In this document: positions 1 to 12,768 of the stretch, piece by piece
Layout of the letters: every line of letters starts with the position of its first letter
Numbering within the stretch: the first letter of the stretch is position 1
Origin: an uncultured Caulobacterales bacterium
GTDB taxonomy: Bacteria; Pseudomonadota; Alphaproteobacteria; Caulobacterales; Caulobacteraceae
Length of the DNA stretch: 48,263 bases
Reading direction: 5' to 3'
Assembly: GCA_903900155.1 (NCBI GenBank)
Contig: CAIUMD010000034.1
Location: 1-48,263, forward strand
The notes under the pieces: generated by a model
What the model was told of the DNA's origin: nothing
The model's database searches: none
The model's input: the letters and a program-made list of their open reading frames with translations, nothing else
Position numbers and translations under genes: made by a program

Positions 1-40
1 GCGGGGGAGGAGATAAAAGTTCCGACTAGGGTTCTATCGA

Positions 41-835
41 ATGCCTCCGCTGCTCACCCTCCTGCTCACCAACGCCGGCGTCTCGCTGATCGCATTCCTG
101 CTCCTGTGGGTAGTCAGTCTACGGATCAAGGATGTCAGCTTCATCGACGCCTGGTGGGGCCCCAGCATGGCGCTCTTGGCCTGGAGCACTTTCCTGCAAC
201 GCCCGTCCACGCCGCACGCCCTGCTGCTGACGGGCCTGTGCACCCTGTGGGCGGCGCGGCTGGGCGGCTATCTCTTCTGGCGCTGGCGCAAGCATGGGGC
301 CGATCGGCGCTATGTCTCGATGATCGCCCATGCCGAGAAGACCCGCGGCTGGAGCTTCGCCAAGACCGCGCTGATCTACGTGTTCTCGCTGCAGATGGTG
401 CTGGGCTTCGTCGTCGCCCTGCCGGTGCAGCTGGGCCAGCAGTCGGGCGCGCTGGGACCGCTGGCCATCGCCGGCGCGGTCCTGACCCTGATCGGCATCG
501 CCTTCGAGACCATCGGCGACGCCCAGCTGACCCGCTTCAAGGCCGACCCCGCCAATGCGGGAAAGGTCATGGATCGCGGTCTGTGGCGCTACACCCGCCA
601 CCCGAACTATTTCGGCGACGCCTGCGTCTGGTGGGGGCTCTACGGCATCGCCGCCGACACCGGCCTGGGCGCCTGGAGCCTGCCGGGACCGGTGCTGATC
701 ACCTTCCTGCTGACGCGCTGGAGCGGTGTGCCGACGACCGAGGGGCGGATGAAGAAGAGCAAGCCGGGTTATGCGGAGTATGTGGCGCGGACGAGCGGGT
801 TCGTGCCGTGGTTTCCGAAGAAGGCGGCCGAGTAG
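41..835 (+). CDS. DUF1295 family membrane protein (steroid 5-alpha-reductase-like fold)
   Basis: This 264-residue protein is almost entirely hydrophobic, with about six to seven membrane segments. The C-terminal half has the pattern of the DUF1295/isoprenylcysteine methyltransferase-like group: GLWRYTRHPNYFGD near residues 180-193, then a W-rich helix and a short TxEGRMKK tail. RHPNYFG is the family hallmark and is thought to help bind a nucleotide or cofactor. Members are annotated as putative oxidoreductases or methyltransferases of lipids; the substrate is unknown. The start follows a GGGGGAGGAG stretch about 30 bases upstream, which is too far to be a normal ribosome site, so the start is likely rather than certain. 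The stop codon runs directly into a palindromic repeat shared with the convergent DUF72 gene. Confidence 0.85.
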   Translation: MPPLLTLLLTNAGVSLIAFLLLWVVSLRIKDVSFIDAWWGPSMALLAWSTFLQRPSTPHALLLTGLCTLWAARLGGYLFWRWRKHGADRRYVSMIAHAEKTRGWSFAKTALIYVFSLQMVLGFVVALPVQLGQQSGALGPLAIAGAVLTLIGIAFETIGDAQLTRFKADPANAGKVMDRGLWRYTRHPNYFGDACVWWGLYGIAADTGLGAWSLPGPVLITFLLTRWSGVPTTEGRMKKSKPGYAEYVARTSGFVPWFPKKAAE

Positions 836-942
836 CCCCCTCCGGCCCTTCGGGCCCCCTCCCCCATAACGGGGGAGGAAAGTCCGTGATTACTCCTCCC
901 CCTTTATGGGGGAGGTGTCGGCGAAAGCCGACGGAGGGGGCT
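834..942. repeat. Family A palindromic repeat, copy 1
   Basis: The outer arms are AGCCCCCTCCG (834-844) and CGGAGGGGGCT (932-942), exact reverse complements. Between them are two small hairpins of the form CCTCCCCC-loop-GGGGGAGG and a GTCGGCGAAAGCCGAC hairpin. It fills the whole gap between two convergent genes and overlaps both stop codons, so it probably acts as a bidirectional terminator. Related copies lie at 25900-26006, 31883-31906 (half) and 34047-34176. Confidence 0.8.
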
Positions 943-1694
943 CACCCCAGCTTCTCGATCAGCGCCATCGCCGCCGCCGGATTGCGCACCTTCGCCCCCG
1001 CGATGAAGTACGCGAACACGTCCCCGCGCTCGGCCCAGGCCCGCGTCTTGGTCACCACGCCGTCCAGTTCCTCGGAGCTCATGCCCGTCGGCTCGTCTTC
1101 CTTGCTGGACATCAGCCACGCATAGGTGAAGTCGGCGGTCGGCTGGTCGATGCAGGGCCAGGTCGGCTCCTCGTCGTCGACGGCGTACACGATGGCCGCG
1201 CCGTACTTGGCGGCCAGGTCGTAGAACTCCTGGCAGGCGAAGGTCGGGTTGCGGACCTCCAGCGCGTGGCGCAGGCGCACGACGCCGCGTTCCTTCGGCA
1301 GTAATTTCAGGAATCCCTCGAAATCTGCTGCGTCGAACTTCTTCGTTCCCATGAACTGCCAGTTGATGGGACCAAGTTTCGGACCCAGCTCCTCAAGCCC
1401 CTGGGACAGGAATTTCTCGAGCGAGTCGTTGTTCTCGCTCAGCACCTTGCGGTTGGTGCAGTAGCGGCTGGCCTTGACCGCGAACACGAAGTCGTCCGGC
1501 GTCTCGTCGCGCCACTTCTGCCAGCTGTTGGGCTTGAAGGTCGAATAGTAGGTGCCGTTGATCTCGATGCTGGTCAGCTTGGACGCAGCGTATTTCAGCT
1601 CGTCCTTCTGCTTGAGGTCATCGGGATAGAAGGGGCCGCGCCAAGGCTCGAACGTCCAGCCGCCAATGCCTGCTCGGATCACGCCCTTGGCCAT
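942..1694 (-). CDS. DUF72 (YecE-like) family protein
   Basis: This 250-residue protein begins MAKGVIRAGIGGWTFEPWRG, the typical DUF72 opening (IGxxGW near the start). It also has SIEINGTYYSTFKP near residue 41 and SRYCTNRKVL near 75, both characteristic of this TIM-barrel-like family. The biochemical function of DUF72 proteins is not established. I chose the internal ATG at 1694 over the longer frame because it follows a good ribosome site (GGAAGGGAAC) and the family motif begins at once; the upstream residues look like translated intergenic DNA. Its 3' end abuts the family A repeat. It lies just downstream of sdaA on the same strand, with a strong hairpin between them, so it is probably a separate transcription unit. 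Confidence 0.9.
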   Translation of the reverse strand: MAKGVIRAGIGGWTFEPWRGPFYPDDLKQKDELKYAASKLTSIEINGTYYSTFKPNSWQKWRDETPDDFVFAVKASRYCTNRKVLSENNDSLEKFLSQGLEELGPKLGPINWQFMGTKKFDAADFEGFLKLLPKERGVVRLRHALEVRNPTFACQEFYDLAAKYGAAIVYAVDDEEPTWPCIDQPTADFTYAWLMSSKEDEPTGMSSEELDGVVTKTRAWAERGDVFAYFIAGAKVRNPAAAMALIEKLG

Positions 1695-1758
1695 GTTTGT
1701 TCCCTTCCTGTTCTGGGTGAACTTAGGGGAGGAATGAGGGGGCGGCAAGGGCCGGATA

Positions 1759-1786
1759 GATGCTCCCCGCGTTGCGCGGGAGCATC
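1759..1786. terminator. Hairpin between sdaA and the DUF72 gene
   Basis: A near-perfect inverted repeat with arms GATGCTCCCCGCG and CGCGGGAGCATC and a three-base loop, placed just after the sdaA stop codon. The T-rich flank (TCTTT) is on the plus strand, so as a terminator for the minus-strand sdaA it lacks a good U-tract. It may act by structure alone. Confidence 0.55.
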
Positions 1787-1792
1787 TTTGGA

Positions 1793-3181
<1,389 letters not shown>

Positions 3182-3195
3182 GATCGTGGGTCCGC

Positions 3196-3293
3196 CCTCG
3201 TCCTTCGACAAGCTCAGGATGAGGGCTACTGATAAGCTCTGGGTACGGATGGTGCAGTCGAGATCCTCATCCTGAGCCTGTCGAAGGACGAGG
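3196..3293. repeat. Inverted repeat pair (29-bp arms)
   Basis: The arms 3196-3224 and 3265-3293 are reverse complements of each other with one mismatch. The shared core reads TCCTTCGACAAGCTCAGGAT (G in place of the second A of the ACAAGC stretch in the other arm). The right arm also sits in its own hairpin, CGAGATCCTC (3259-3268) against GAGGATCTCG (3290-3299). It lies between the sdaA start and the 3' end of the M28 peptidase gene. Its core resembles dispersed repeats common in Caulobacter and sphingomonad genomes. Confidence 0.75.
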
Positions 3294-3310
3294 ATCTCGT
3301 GGCGGGGTGA

Positions 3311-4966
<1,656 letters not shown>

Positions 4967-5004
4967 CCTCGGCCCTCTTTGGGAGCAAATCTTGGCGCGG
5001 ACCC

Positions 5005-5056
5005 TAGAGCCTTTCTGGGTCAGATGGAAACATCTGACCCAGGTAAAAAGGCTCTA
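5005..5056. repeat. Long hairpin repeat, copy 1
   Basis: TAGAGCCTTT starts the left arm and AAAGGCTCTA ends the right. The inner arms CTGGGTCAGATG (5015-5026) and CATCTGACCCAG (5031-5042) are perfect reverse complements around a GAAA loop. The layout (GAGCC end, inner stem ending in AGATGG) resembles the hairpin at 37292-37341. It lies between two minus-strand genes and could terminate the D-threonine aldolase-like gene or cap the M28 transcript. Confidence 0.75.
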
Positions 5057-5088
5057 TCTTCTTAGTTTCTGAGCGCGCTCAGGCGCGC

Positions 5089-6282
5089 TCAGCGCGTGAC
5101 CCTGCGCCCGTCCACCGGCCATCGCTCCAGCTTGTCGCCGTCCCAGACGTGCAGGGCGTCATAGAGGTTGATGGTCGGGTCGCAGTGGCCCGGCTGCAGC
5201 CAGACCAGGTCGCCGACGCGGGGCGCGTCGGCTGGTGTTTCTCTTGCGGGATCGGCGTCGGCGGCGGCCACGGCGCGGTCGAAGCCCAGCGGATCGCGGC
5301 CGCCGGCCTTCAGCACGTCGATCATGGCGGGATGGGCGATCATGCCGTGCTCGTCGCCCATGGGCCGCCACAGCGAGCCCAGCGCGGCGCCGGCCACGAC
5401 GCGGGCCGGCGGACCGTCCATCGACAGGGCCTTGAAGCCGGCGTCGCAGGTGGCGTGGCTCTTGTGGTTGCCCGAAACTACGGTGGCGGCCACGAACAGG
5501 GCCGGCTCGAACGCCCAGGCGTCGCCGTCCGGTGCGCCGCAGGCGTCGTACTCGACATCCATGACGGCATAGGAGCCGGCTTGCAGCTCGGTATAGACAC
5601 CCGAGGCCAGGTCGTAGGCATGGGTGCCGGTGCCGCCGCCGGTCACCACGGGCGGGGGCAGTCCCGCTTGGGTCAGCTGGTCGACGACGTCCTTCAGCAT
5701 GGCGTGGGCGGCCTCGTCGGCGCTCTGGCGCAAGGGCAGGTCGTCCATGTGCTGCAGGTGGCCAAGATAGGCCTGGACGCCCGCAAACCGCAGGCCGGGC
5801 GAGGCGTCGGCGGCGCGGGCCAGATGCAGGGCGTCTGTTGGGTATGCGCCGGCGCGGTGGGTGCCAAGGTCGAGATCGACCACCAGGTCCAGCATGACGC
5901 CGGCCGCGACGGCCGCGTCCGAGAGGCGGTCGATCTGGCCCTCGTCGTCGGCCACCACGCCCACGGTCGCGCCGGTGCGGGCGAGAGCGGCCAGGCGCGC
6001 CGCGCCCCAGGGCGGGACGGGGGCGGTGACCAGCACGTCCTTGATCCCGCCGGCGACGAAGGCCTCGGCCTCGCCCACGGTCTGGCAGCACAGGCCCACC
6101 GCGCCGCCCTCGACGATCAGGCGGGCCAGGGTGGAGCATTTGTGGGTCTTGCCGTGGGCCCGCAGGCGCACGCCGGCGGCGTCGCAGAGCGCCTGCATGC
6201 GGGTCAGGTTGCGGGTGAGGGCGGCGCGGTCGACGACCAGGAGGGGCGTCTGGGGGAGATGCTCTGCGCTTGGAAAGTTCAT
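5089..6282 (-). CDS. D-threonine aldolase / D-serine dehydratase-like PLP enzyme
   Basis: The 397-residue protein has the two-domain fold of the alanine racemase-like D-threonine aldolase family. The PLP lysine lies in RAHGKTHKCS (about residue 45). The C-terminal DSD-type domain ends with EHGMI and LQPGHCDPTINLYD, whose His and Cys bind a divalent metal in this family. Likely reactions are cleavage of D-threonine (or D-3-hydroxyaspartate) to glycine and an aldehyde, or deamination of D-serine; the sequence does not decide. The start at 6282 (MNFPSAEHLPQTP) is preferred because residues encoded further upstream come from a repeat element. The tract just upstream is repeat family B, so the promoter must lie within or beyond it. 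Confidence 0.88.
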   Translation of the reverse strand: MNFPSAEHLPQTPLLVVDRAALTRNLTRMQALCDAAGVRLRAHGKTHKCSTLARLIVEGGAVGLCCQTVGEAEAFVAGGIKDVLVTAPVPPWGAARLAALARTGATVGVVADDEGQIDRLSDAAVAAGVMLDLVVDLDLGTHRAGAYPTDALHLARAADASPGLRFAGVQAYLGHLQHMDDLPLRQSADEAAHAMLKDVVDQLTQAGLPPPVVTGGGTGTHAYDLASGVYTELQAGSYAVMDVEYDACGAPDGDAWAFEPALFVAATVVSGNHKSHATCDAGFKALSMDGPPARVVAGAALGSLWRPMGDEHGMIAHPAMIDVLKAGGRDPLGFDRAVAAADADPARETPADAPRVGDLVWLQPGHCDPTINLYDALHVWDGDKLERWPVDGRRVTR

Positions 6283-6301
6283 GTCGTCCCCAAATCCCTC
6301 A

Positions 6302-6416
6302 CCGTCATCCCGCGCTTCATGCGCGGGCCCCATGGTTCAGCTTGCCTGTGAGGGCTAGCTTTTCGCTGCCCGTGCGGCGGACAAATGGGTCCCGCGCATG
6401 AAGCGCGGGATGACGG
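6302..6416 (-). repeat. Family B repeat (about 115 bp), copy 1
   Basis: The outer arms, 6302-6333 and 6385-6416, are 32-base reverse complements with a single mismatch; they contain GTCATCCCGCGC and GCGCGGGATGAC. The core between them is also conserved in the other copies (22183-22298 and 39880-39994), and this copy is inverted relative to those two. It lies between two minus-strand genes for hydroxy amino acid enzymes. Confidence 0.85.
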
Positions 6417-6429
6417 CTGGGGTTGAGGG

Positions 6430-7407
6430 TTAAATCTCATCCCGCAGCACGCTGGCGAACAACCCCGGATCCACATTGCCGCCCGACAGCACGACCGCCG
6501 CGGTCTTGCCCTTCAGGTCCACCTTGCCGGTCAGCGCCGCCGTCAGGGCCACGCAGCCGCCGGGCTCGACCACCAGCTTCAGCACCCCGAACGCATACCG
6601 CATCGCCTCGGCGACCTCGGCGTCGGTGACGGCCACGGCGCCGGCCAGGGTCTGCTGGTTGATCGGGAAGGTCAGCTTGCCCGGCGCATCGGCCAGCAGG
6701 GCGTCGCAGAACGAGCGGGCCCGCGGATCGACGCTTTCGCGCTGGCCGCTGGCCAGCGAGCGGCGGGTGTCGTCGAAGCCGGCGGGCTCGGCGCCCCAGA
6801 CCTGGGTCGAGGGGGAGAGCGCCTTCACCGCCGTGCTCGCGCCGGCGATCAGGCCGCCGCCGCCGATCGGGCTGATCACCACGTCCAGTTCCGCGCCGAG
6901 GCTGCGCGCCTGCGCGACCAGCTCCAGTCCCAGCGTGCCCTGGCCGGCGATGATGTGCGGGTCGTCGTAGGACGGAACCACCGTGCAGCCGCGCTCGGCG
7001 CCGATCTGGTCGGCGATGGCGACGCGGTCCTCGGTGAAGCGGTCGTAGAAGCGGATCTCGGCCCCGAAACCCTTGGTCGCCTCGACCTTCACGGTCGGCG
7101 CGTCGCTGGGCATGACGATCAGGGCCGGGATCTCCAGGATCTGGGCCGCCAGCGCCACGCCCTGGGCGTGGTTGCCGGACGAGAAGGCTACGACGCCGCG
7201 CGCCTTCTCCGCGTCGGTCAGCTGGCTGAGACGGTTATAGGCGCCCCGAAACTTGAAGGCCCCCGCGCGTTGCATCGTCTCGGGTTTCAGGAGCACCCGC
7301 CCGCCCAGGCGTGCGTTCAGCGCGGGACTCTCGATCAGCGGCGTTTCGACCGCCAAGCCCTTCAGGCGGGCGGCGGCGGCTTGGATGTCGGCGAGGGAAA
7401 CAGTCAT
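6430..7407 (-). CDS. Threonine/serine dehydratase (PLP, fold type II)
   Basis: The 325-residue protein converts threonine to 2-oxobutyrate, or serine to pyruvate, with loss of ammonia. The PLP lysine is in GAFKFRGAYN (about residue 51), the substrate loop in FSSGNHAQGVA, and the phosphate-binding glycine loop in SPIGGGGLIAG. The protein stops right after the catalytic domain and has no C-terminal ACT domains, so isoleucine feedback is unlikely. This suits a catabolic enzyme rather than biosynthetic IlvA; serine racemase belongs to the same fold and cannot be excluded. It is divergent from the PagL-like gene. With sdaA and the D-threonine aldolase-like enzyme it makes up a local group for using hydroxy amino acids. 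Confidence 0.92.
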   Translation of the reverse strand: MTVSLADIQAAAARLKGLAVETPLIESPALNARLGGRVLLKPETMQRAGAFKFRGAYNRLSQLTDAEKARGVVAFSSGNHAQGVALAAQILEIPALIVMPSDAPTVKVEATKGFGAEIRFYDRFTEDRVAIADQIGAERGCTVVPSYDDPHIIAGQGTLGLELVAQARSLGAELDVVISPIGGGGLIAGASTAVKALSPSTQVWGAEPAGFDDTRRSLASGQRESVDPRARSFCDALLADAPGKLTFPINQQTLAGAVAVTDAEVAEAMRYAFGVLKLVVEPGGCVALTAALTGKVDLKGKTAAVVLSGGNVDPGLFASVLRDEI

Positions 7408-7541
7408 GCCACAGCTTTAGGGGGTGCGGCGCTGCTTTTGAAGACACGGGGCAGAAGCGTTCAAAAGTCGCCACCCGAAACGCTTTGCGACAATCACCGT
7501 TGGCTCCATATAGGGCTGGGCTGACTGTTCAGGACGACTCG

Positions 7542-8165
7542 ATGAAGACCGCCATGTTTGCCACCGTGGCATCCCTGCTGCTTGGGGGCGCTACGATGGC
7601 TATCGCCGCGCCCGCATGCGCCGGCGAAGTTTTCGTCGGCGTCTACAAGCACGATGTCACCTTCATCGGCAACGCCATCGGCCTGGGCGCCGCGGGCCGC
7701 GAAGGCGGGGCGGACATCCACCTGGGCTATCGCACCAACAAGCTGGAAAACCTGCGCTGGCTTGGCAAGCCGCAGGTCCACGCCATGGTGTCGATCAACA
7801 CCAACAACACCTCCAACTTCGTGGCCGCGGGCTTCGACTGGAAGATCGAGCTGGGCCGGCCCGGCGGCTTCTATTTCCGCCCCGGCATCGGCCTGGCCTA
7901 TACCGACGGCGAGGCCGGCCTGCCGCCCGCCAACGCCCCGAACCTGACGCCCGAAGAGCGCGCCCGTCGCACCCACCTCTACTACACCCGCATCGATTTC
8001 GGCTCGAAGGTCCTGTTCGAGCCCGAGCTGGCCCTAGGCTATCAGGTCAGCGACAAGGTGTCGGTGGAACTGAGCTACACTCACCTGTCGAACGGCCAGA
8101 TCTTCCACCAAGGCAAGAACCAGGGGCTTGACGACGCGGGGGTCCGGCTGGTTTACGCCTTCTGA
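7542..8165 (+). CDS. PagL-like lipid A 3-O-deacylase (acyloxyacyl hydrolase)
   Basis: The 207-residue protein has a signal peptide (residues 1-27, cleavage likely after ACA) and then an outer-membrane beta-barrel pattern of alternating residues ending in the aromatic RLVYAF typical of outer-membrane proteins. Near the C-terminus, LSYTHLSNGQIF carries the His-x-Ser pair of the PagL active site. PagL removes the 3-O acyl chain of lipid A, which changes envelope properties. I chose the ATG at 7542 because the signal peptide begins there; upstream codons in frame give no plausible leader. It is divergent from the threonine dehydratase, and a gap of 122 bases separates it from purA. Confidence 0.85.
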   Translation: MKTAMFATVASLLLGGATMAIAAPACAGEVFVGVYKHDVTFIGNAIGLGAAGREGGADIHLGYRTNKLENLRWLGKPQVHAMVSINTNNTSNFVAAGFDWKIELGRPGGFYFRPGIGLAYTDGEAGLPPANAPNLTPEERARRTHLYYTRIDFGSKVLFEPELALGYQVSDKVSVELSYTHLSNGQIFHQGKNQGLDDAGVRLVYAF

Positions 8166-8287
8166 CTTCGCGCCGGGTCGGATGACCTGCTGCGCGGCGA
8201 CGCCTAAAACTGATCGAACGTCCTGGGTCGAGTCCTGTCGAAGGACCCTGTGACGTCACCCGGCAGGCGACAAGGCATATCTACATC

Positions 8288-9574
<1,287 letters not shown>

Positions 9575-9596
9575 GGACCGGGCTAAAACCCAAAAC

Positions 9597-9615
9597 GTGC
9601 GACACGCCGTCGCAC
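9597..9615. terminator. Possible weak terminator hairpin after purA
   Basis: GTGCGAC and GTCGCAC form a perfect seven-base-pair stem with a five-base loop 22 bases after the purA stop. There is no U-tract on the plus strand, so termination there would be weak. Confidence 0.35.
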
Positions 9616-9681
9616 GGTAAACGCTTGGTGAACCAAGTTGACCTTAACCTCCCGCACCTTGGCCGTTGCGGGAGGAGCGTT

Positions 9682-11397
9682 TTGGCTCTCCGAGACATCC
9701 TCAATGACGGACGCGAAGGCGCCTCGCTCATCATGAGCAGGCGCAGCCGCGTGGCGCGGTTGCTGGTCACCACCCTGGTCGGCGGCCTGCTGGCCTTCCA
9801 TTTCGGCGCGGGGCCCGCCCTGCTGTGGGGCGCGACCAATGTCGTGCTCGAAGGCTGGCTGGTTTATCTGCAGCTGACCTTCAAGCCGCGCGAGATCGGC
9901 CGCACCTCGCTGTTCAAGCGCCTGGCCCCGCCGGCCGCCTTCACCCTGGCCTGGTCGGTCATGGCCGGCTGGGCCGCCGTGAATGGCCCGATGTCGATGA
10001 AGTTCGCGGCCGTGATGATCCTGTTCGGCCTGGTGGTCGAAGGGCTGAAATACGCCACCATCAGCTGGGGCGCGATGCTGGCCATCCTGCCCGGGCCCTT
10101 CATCGCCCTGACCATCACGCCCTTGATGGCCCAGCGCTTCAACACCTGGGACAAGGTCGTGGCCCTGGTCACGATCGCCGGCCTGGTCGGCTACGCCATC
10201 GACGCCGTACGGGTGATGCGGCGAACCTCGCAGGCCCTGGAACAGGCCCAGGACGAGGCTCAGGAAGCCAGCCGCGCCAAGTCGGCCTTTCTGGCGATGA
10301 TGAGCCACGAGCTGCGCACGCCGATGAACGGCATTCTCGGTCTCGCCTACGCCCTGCGCGGCGCCAAGCTGGACCAGCGCCAAGCCGAATATCTGGAGAT
10401 GATCGAGCAGTCGGGCCACGGCCTGATGACCATCCTCAACGACATTCTCGATCTCTCCAAGATCGAGGCCGGCAAGCTGGAACTGGAGACCCTGCCGTTC
10501 GACATCCGCAAGCTGGCCGCCCAGATCCGCCTGGTCTGGAGCGAGACCGCCCGGCTGAAGGGCGTCGACCTGGTCCTCGACATCGATCCGGCGACTCCCG
10601 AGTGGCTGTCGGGCGACGCCGCGCGCGTGCGCCAGGTGCTGATGAACCTGGTTTCCAATGCCCTGAAGTTCACCGAGACCGGCCGTGTGACCGTGCGCAT
10701 CGCCCCGACCGAGGCTGGCCTCGTCCTGGCCGTGACCGACACCGGCGTCGGCATGAGCGACGAGCAGCAGGCGCGCCTGTTCACTCCGTTCGTGCAGGGC
10801 GACCGCACCATCGCGCGCCGTTTTGGCGGCACCGGCCTGGGCCTGGCGATCTGCCGTCAGCTGGTCGACATGATGGACGGCGAGATCGGCGTCGAGAGCA
10901 CGCCGGGACAGGGCTCGACCTTCACCGCCCGCCTGCCGCTGGCCGCATCACAGCGCCCTGACGCCGTCGGCGGCGCGGACGAGGCGCTGGACCTGGCCGG
11001 CGTGCGGGTGCTGGTGGTCGACGACAACGCCATCAACCAGACCGTCGCCCGCGCCATCCTGGAAGCGGCCGGCGCCGTCGTGGCCACGGCCGACGATGGC
11101 CAAACCGCCCTGGCGCGCCTGAGGGTCGAGGACTTCGACGTCGTGCTGATGGACGTCCACATGCCCTGCATGGACGGCGGCGAAGCCGTGCGCCGCATCC
11201 GCGCGGGCGAGGCCGGCCGCGTCGACCTGCCCGTGGTGGCCCTGACCGCGGACGCCATGGCCGGCGACGCCGAGCGCCTGCTGAGCGAAGGCTTCGACGC
11301 CGCGCATCCCAAGCCGATCCAGCCGGCGGGGCTCTTGATGACGGTGGCGGCGTTGCGGGGTGGGGTTGCGACGCACGAGGCCGTGGCGGCCGCTTAG
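9682..11397 (+). CDS. Membrane hybrid sensor histidine kinase with receiver domain
   Basis: Counting from the TTG at 9682 the protein has 571 residues. An N-terminal block (about 24-178) has some six hydrophobic segments and no periplasmic sensor domain. A short coiled linker leads to the dimerisation domain with [15 protein letters not shown] (phospho-His209). The ATPase domain has N-box LVSNALKF (about 323-330), G1 DTGVGMS and G2 [11 protein letters not shown]-terminal receiver (about 441-555) has VLVVDDN, phospho-Asp491 in [13 protein letters not shown] and the Lys in HPKPIQ. The kinase therefore autophosphorylates and passes phosphate to its own receiver; the next partner is unknown. The TTG start follows GGAGGAG at four bases; a further TTG at 9625 is possible but has no ribosome site. 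Confidence 0.92.
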   Translation: MALRDILNDGREGASLIMSRRSRVARLLVTTLVGGLLAFHFGAGPALLWGATNVVLEGWLVYLQLTFKPREIGRTSLFKRLAPPAAFTLAWSVMAGWAAVNGPMSMKFAAVMILFGLVVEGLKYATISWGAMLAILPGPFIALTITPLMAQRFNTWDKVVALVTIAGLVGYAIDAVRVMRRTSQALEQAQDEAQEASRAKSAFLAMMSHELRTPMNGILGLAYALRGAKLDQRQAEYLEMIEQSGHGLMTILNDILDLSKIEAGKLELETLPFDIRKLAAQIRLVWSETARLKGVDLVLDIDPATPEWLSGDAARVRQVLMNLVSNALKFTETGRVTVRIAPTEAGLVLAVTDTGVGMSDEQQARLFTPFVQGDRTIARRFGGTGLGLAICRQLVDMMDGEIGVESTPGQGSTFTARLPLAASQRPDAVGGADEALDLAGVRVLVVDDNAINQTVARAILEAAGAVVATADDGQTALARLRVEDFDVVLMDVHMPCMDGGEAVRRIRAGEAGRVDLPVVALTADAMAGDAERLLSEGFDAAHPKPIQPAGLLMTVAALRGGVATHEAVAAA

Positions 11398-11517
11398 CAG
11401 CGCCCCCTCCGCTCAAGCTGTCCCCACTTCCGGTTGTCGCCGCATCGCCGAACGCGGTTCGGTTAGCGTTTGTTAGCCACCCCAGCCTTATGACAGCTTG
11501 TCTACATAGGGGTTTTC

Positions 11518-12669
11518 GTGTCCGCACTCGCGCGCCGTCGCAAGCTGAAGCCGGTCCATAAGGCCGACCGGATGATGCGCAGCCTGCGCGCCCTGGAGCG
11601 CACGGCCTCGACCAGCCGCGTCCTCAACCTGCTGGCCGTCGAGGCCGAGAGCAGCAAGCGGCCCGAATACGCCCAGGCGCCGCTGTTCCGCAACCGGACC
11701 CTGAACACCGCCATCGTGCTCAAGCACCGCCTGCGCAACGACGACATCTACCTGTTCGACGAGGCGCGCCCGACGGCGACCAAGATCATCATCCCCTTCG
11801 ACCGCAAGGATCTGGGCCTGGGCGGCCAGTCGGTGTTCGTGGGCCAGCGCGGCTGGGCCGACCTGGTGGTCGAGGCCTGCAACGCCTCGGGCGACATGAG
11901 CCGCGACCTGGCCACCCTGCGGGTGATCGACATGCTGCCGTCGCTGGATCCGTTTCTGCTGCGCGAGCACCTGCGCCGCCACGGCGTGCTGGTGGCCAAC
12001 TGCTATTTCGCCCTGTCGCCGGCCGACTACGAGAACATGCAGGGCTTCGTGACCCTGGAGATCGCCCGCCTGATCGAGCTGGCCTATCGCGGGGCCGGCG
12101 GGGTGGGGCGCGCCCACGCCGCGCGCCTGGTCGAGGCCCTGCTGTCGACCGATGTCGACGAGCGTCTGGAGCCGCTGCGCGACACCCTGGTCATGGAAGG
12201 CGAAAGCTTCAAGGAAGGCGTCTTCAGCTGGAAGGGCTTCCTCTACTACAAATGGATGCTGACCAAGCTGTGGCCGCAGCTGACCACGGTGGGCCAGGAG
12301 ATCGGCCGCCTGGTGGTGACCGGCAACAAGGACGCCGAGACCGCCAAGTTCGTCGACGACGCCCGCCGCCGCCTGCAGGGCGGGGTGCTGGTCGAGCGCA
12401 ATGCGATCATGCGTACGCTGAAGGTCTATGACGACGCCTTCGAGGACCTGATCGAGAACGGCCGCCCGACGGCCTTCCGCGACTTTCTGCTGCGCGCGCC
12501 CGAGATGTTCCTGTCGCTGGGCGAGCGGGTGGGGGTGATCTCCCACATCTCCAGCTACTGGCGCTATCGTTTTCCCCAGAATGAGCCGCTCACGGTCGAT
12601 GTCGAGGAGGCGATCGATATCTTCATGGACTTCGAGGCCGGCCTGGCGGTTCCGCTCGGCGCACCGTGA
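11518..12669 (+). CDS. Conserved protein of unknown function
   Basis: I do not recognise this 383-residue family. The protein looks cytoplasmic, with no signal peptide or membrane helix. The first 60 residues are rich in Arg and Lys (ARRRKLKPVHKADRMMRS). A middle part contains FDEARPTATKIIIPFDRKDL and FVGQRGWADLVVEAC. The second half is mainly helical, with several charged amphipathic stretches, including VDVEEAIDIFMDFEAGLA near the end. The GTG start follows AGGGG at a normal distance. It lies between a hybrid kinase and a receiver protein on the same strand, with gaps of 120 and 99 bases, and so may belong to the same signalling pathway. That is inferred from position only. Confidence 0.8.
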   Translation: MSALARRRKLKPVHKADRMMRSLRALERTASTSRVLNLLAVEAESSKRPEYAQAPLFRNRTLNTAIVLKHRLRNDDIYLFDEARPTATKIIIPFDRKDLGLGGQSVFVGQRGWADLVVEACNASGDMSRDLATLRVIDMLPSLDPFLLREHLRRHGVLVANCYFALSPADYENMQGFVTLEIARLIELAYRGAGGVGRAHAARLVEALLSTDVDERLEPLRDTLVMEGESFKEGVFSWKGFLYYKWMLTKLWPQLTTVGQEIGRLVVTGNKDAETAKFVDDARRRLQGGVLVERNAIMRTLKVYDDAFEDLIENGRPTAFRDFLLRAPEMFLSLGERVGVISHISSYWRYRFPQNEPLTVDVEEAIDIFMDFEAGLAVPLGAP

Positions 12670-12768
12670 GCATGACAAACTGACGCGGTTAATCGTCCAC
12701 AGATCATAAGCGGATTTTTACGATCTGGGGCTAACGCTCGGGGTCTAGTTTCGAGGAGTCTGTCGTCC

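Noticed and set aside
8214..8262. Riboswitch or leader structure upstream of purA
   Set aside because: A weak match to CCTGTCGAAGGAC-type repeat sequence is present, but no purine riboswitch features are seen.
11455..11480. GGTTAGCGTTTGTTAGCC as a CtrA binding site upstream of the unknown protein
   Set aside because: The half sites are TTAG with six-base spacing, not TTAA with seven, and no other support was found.
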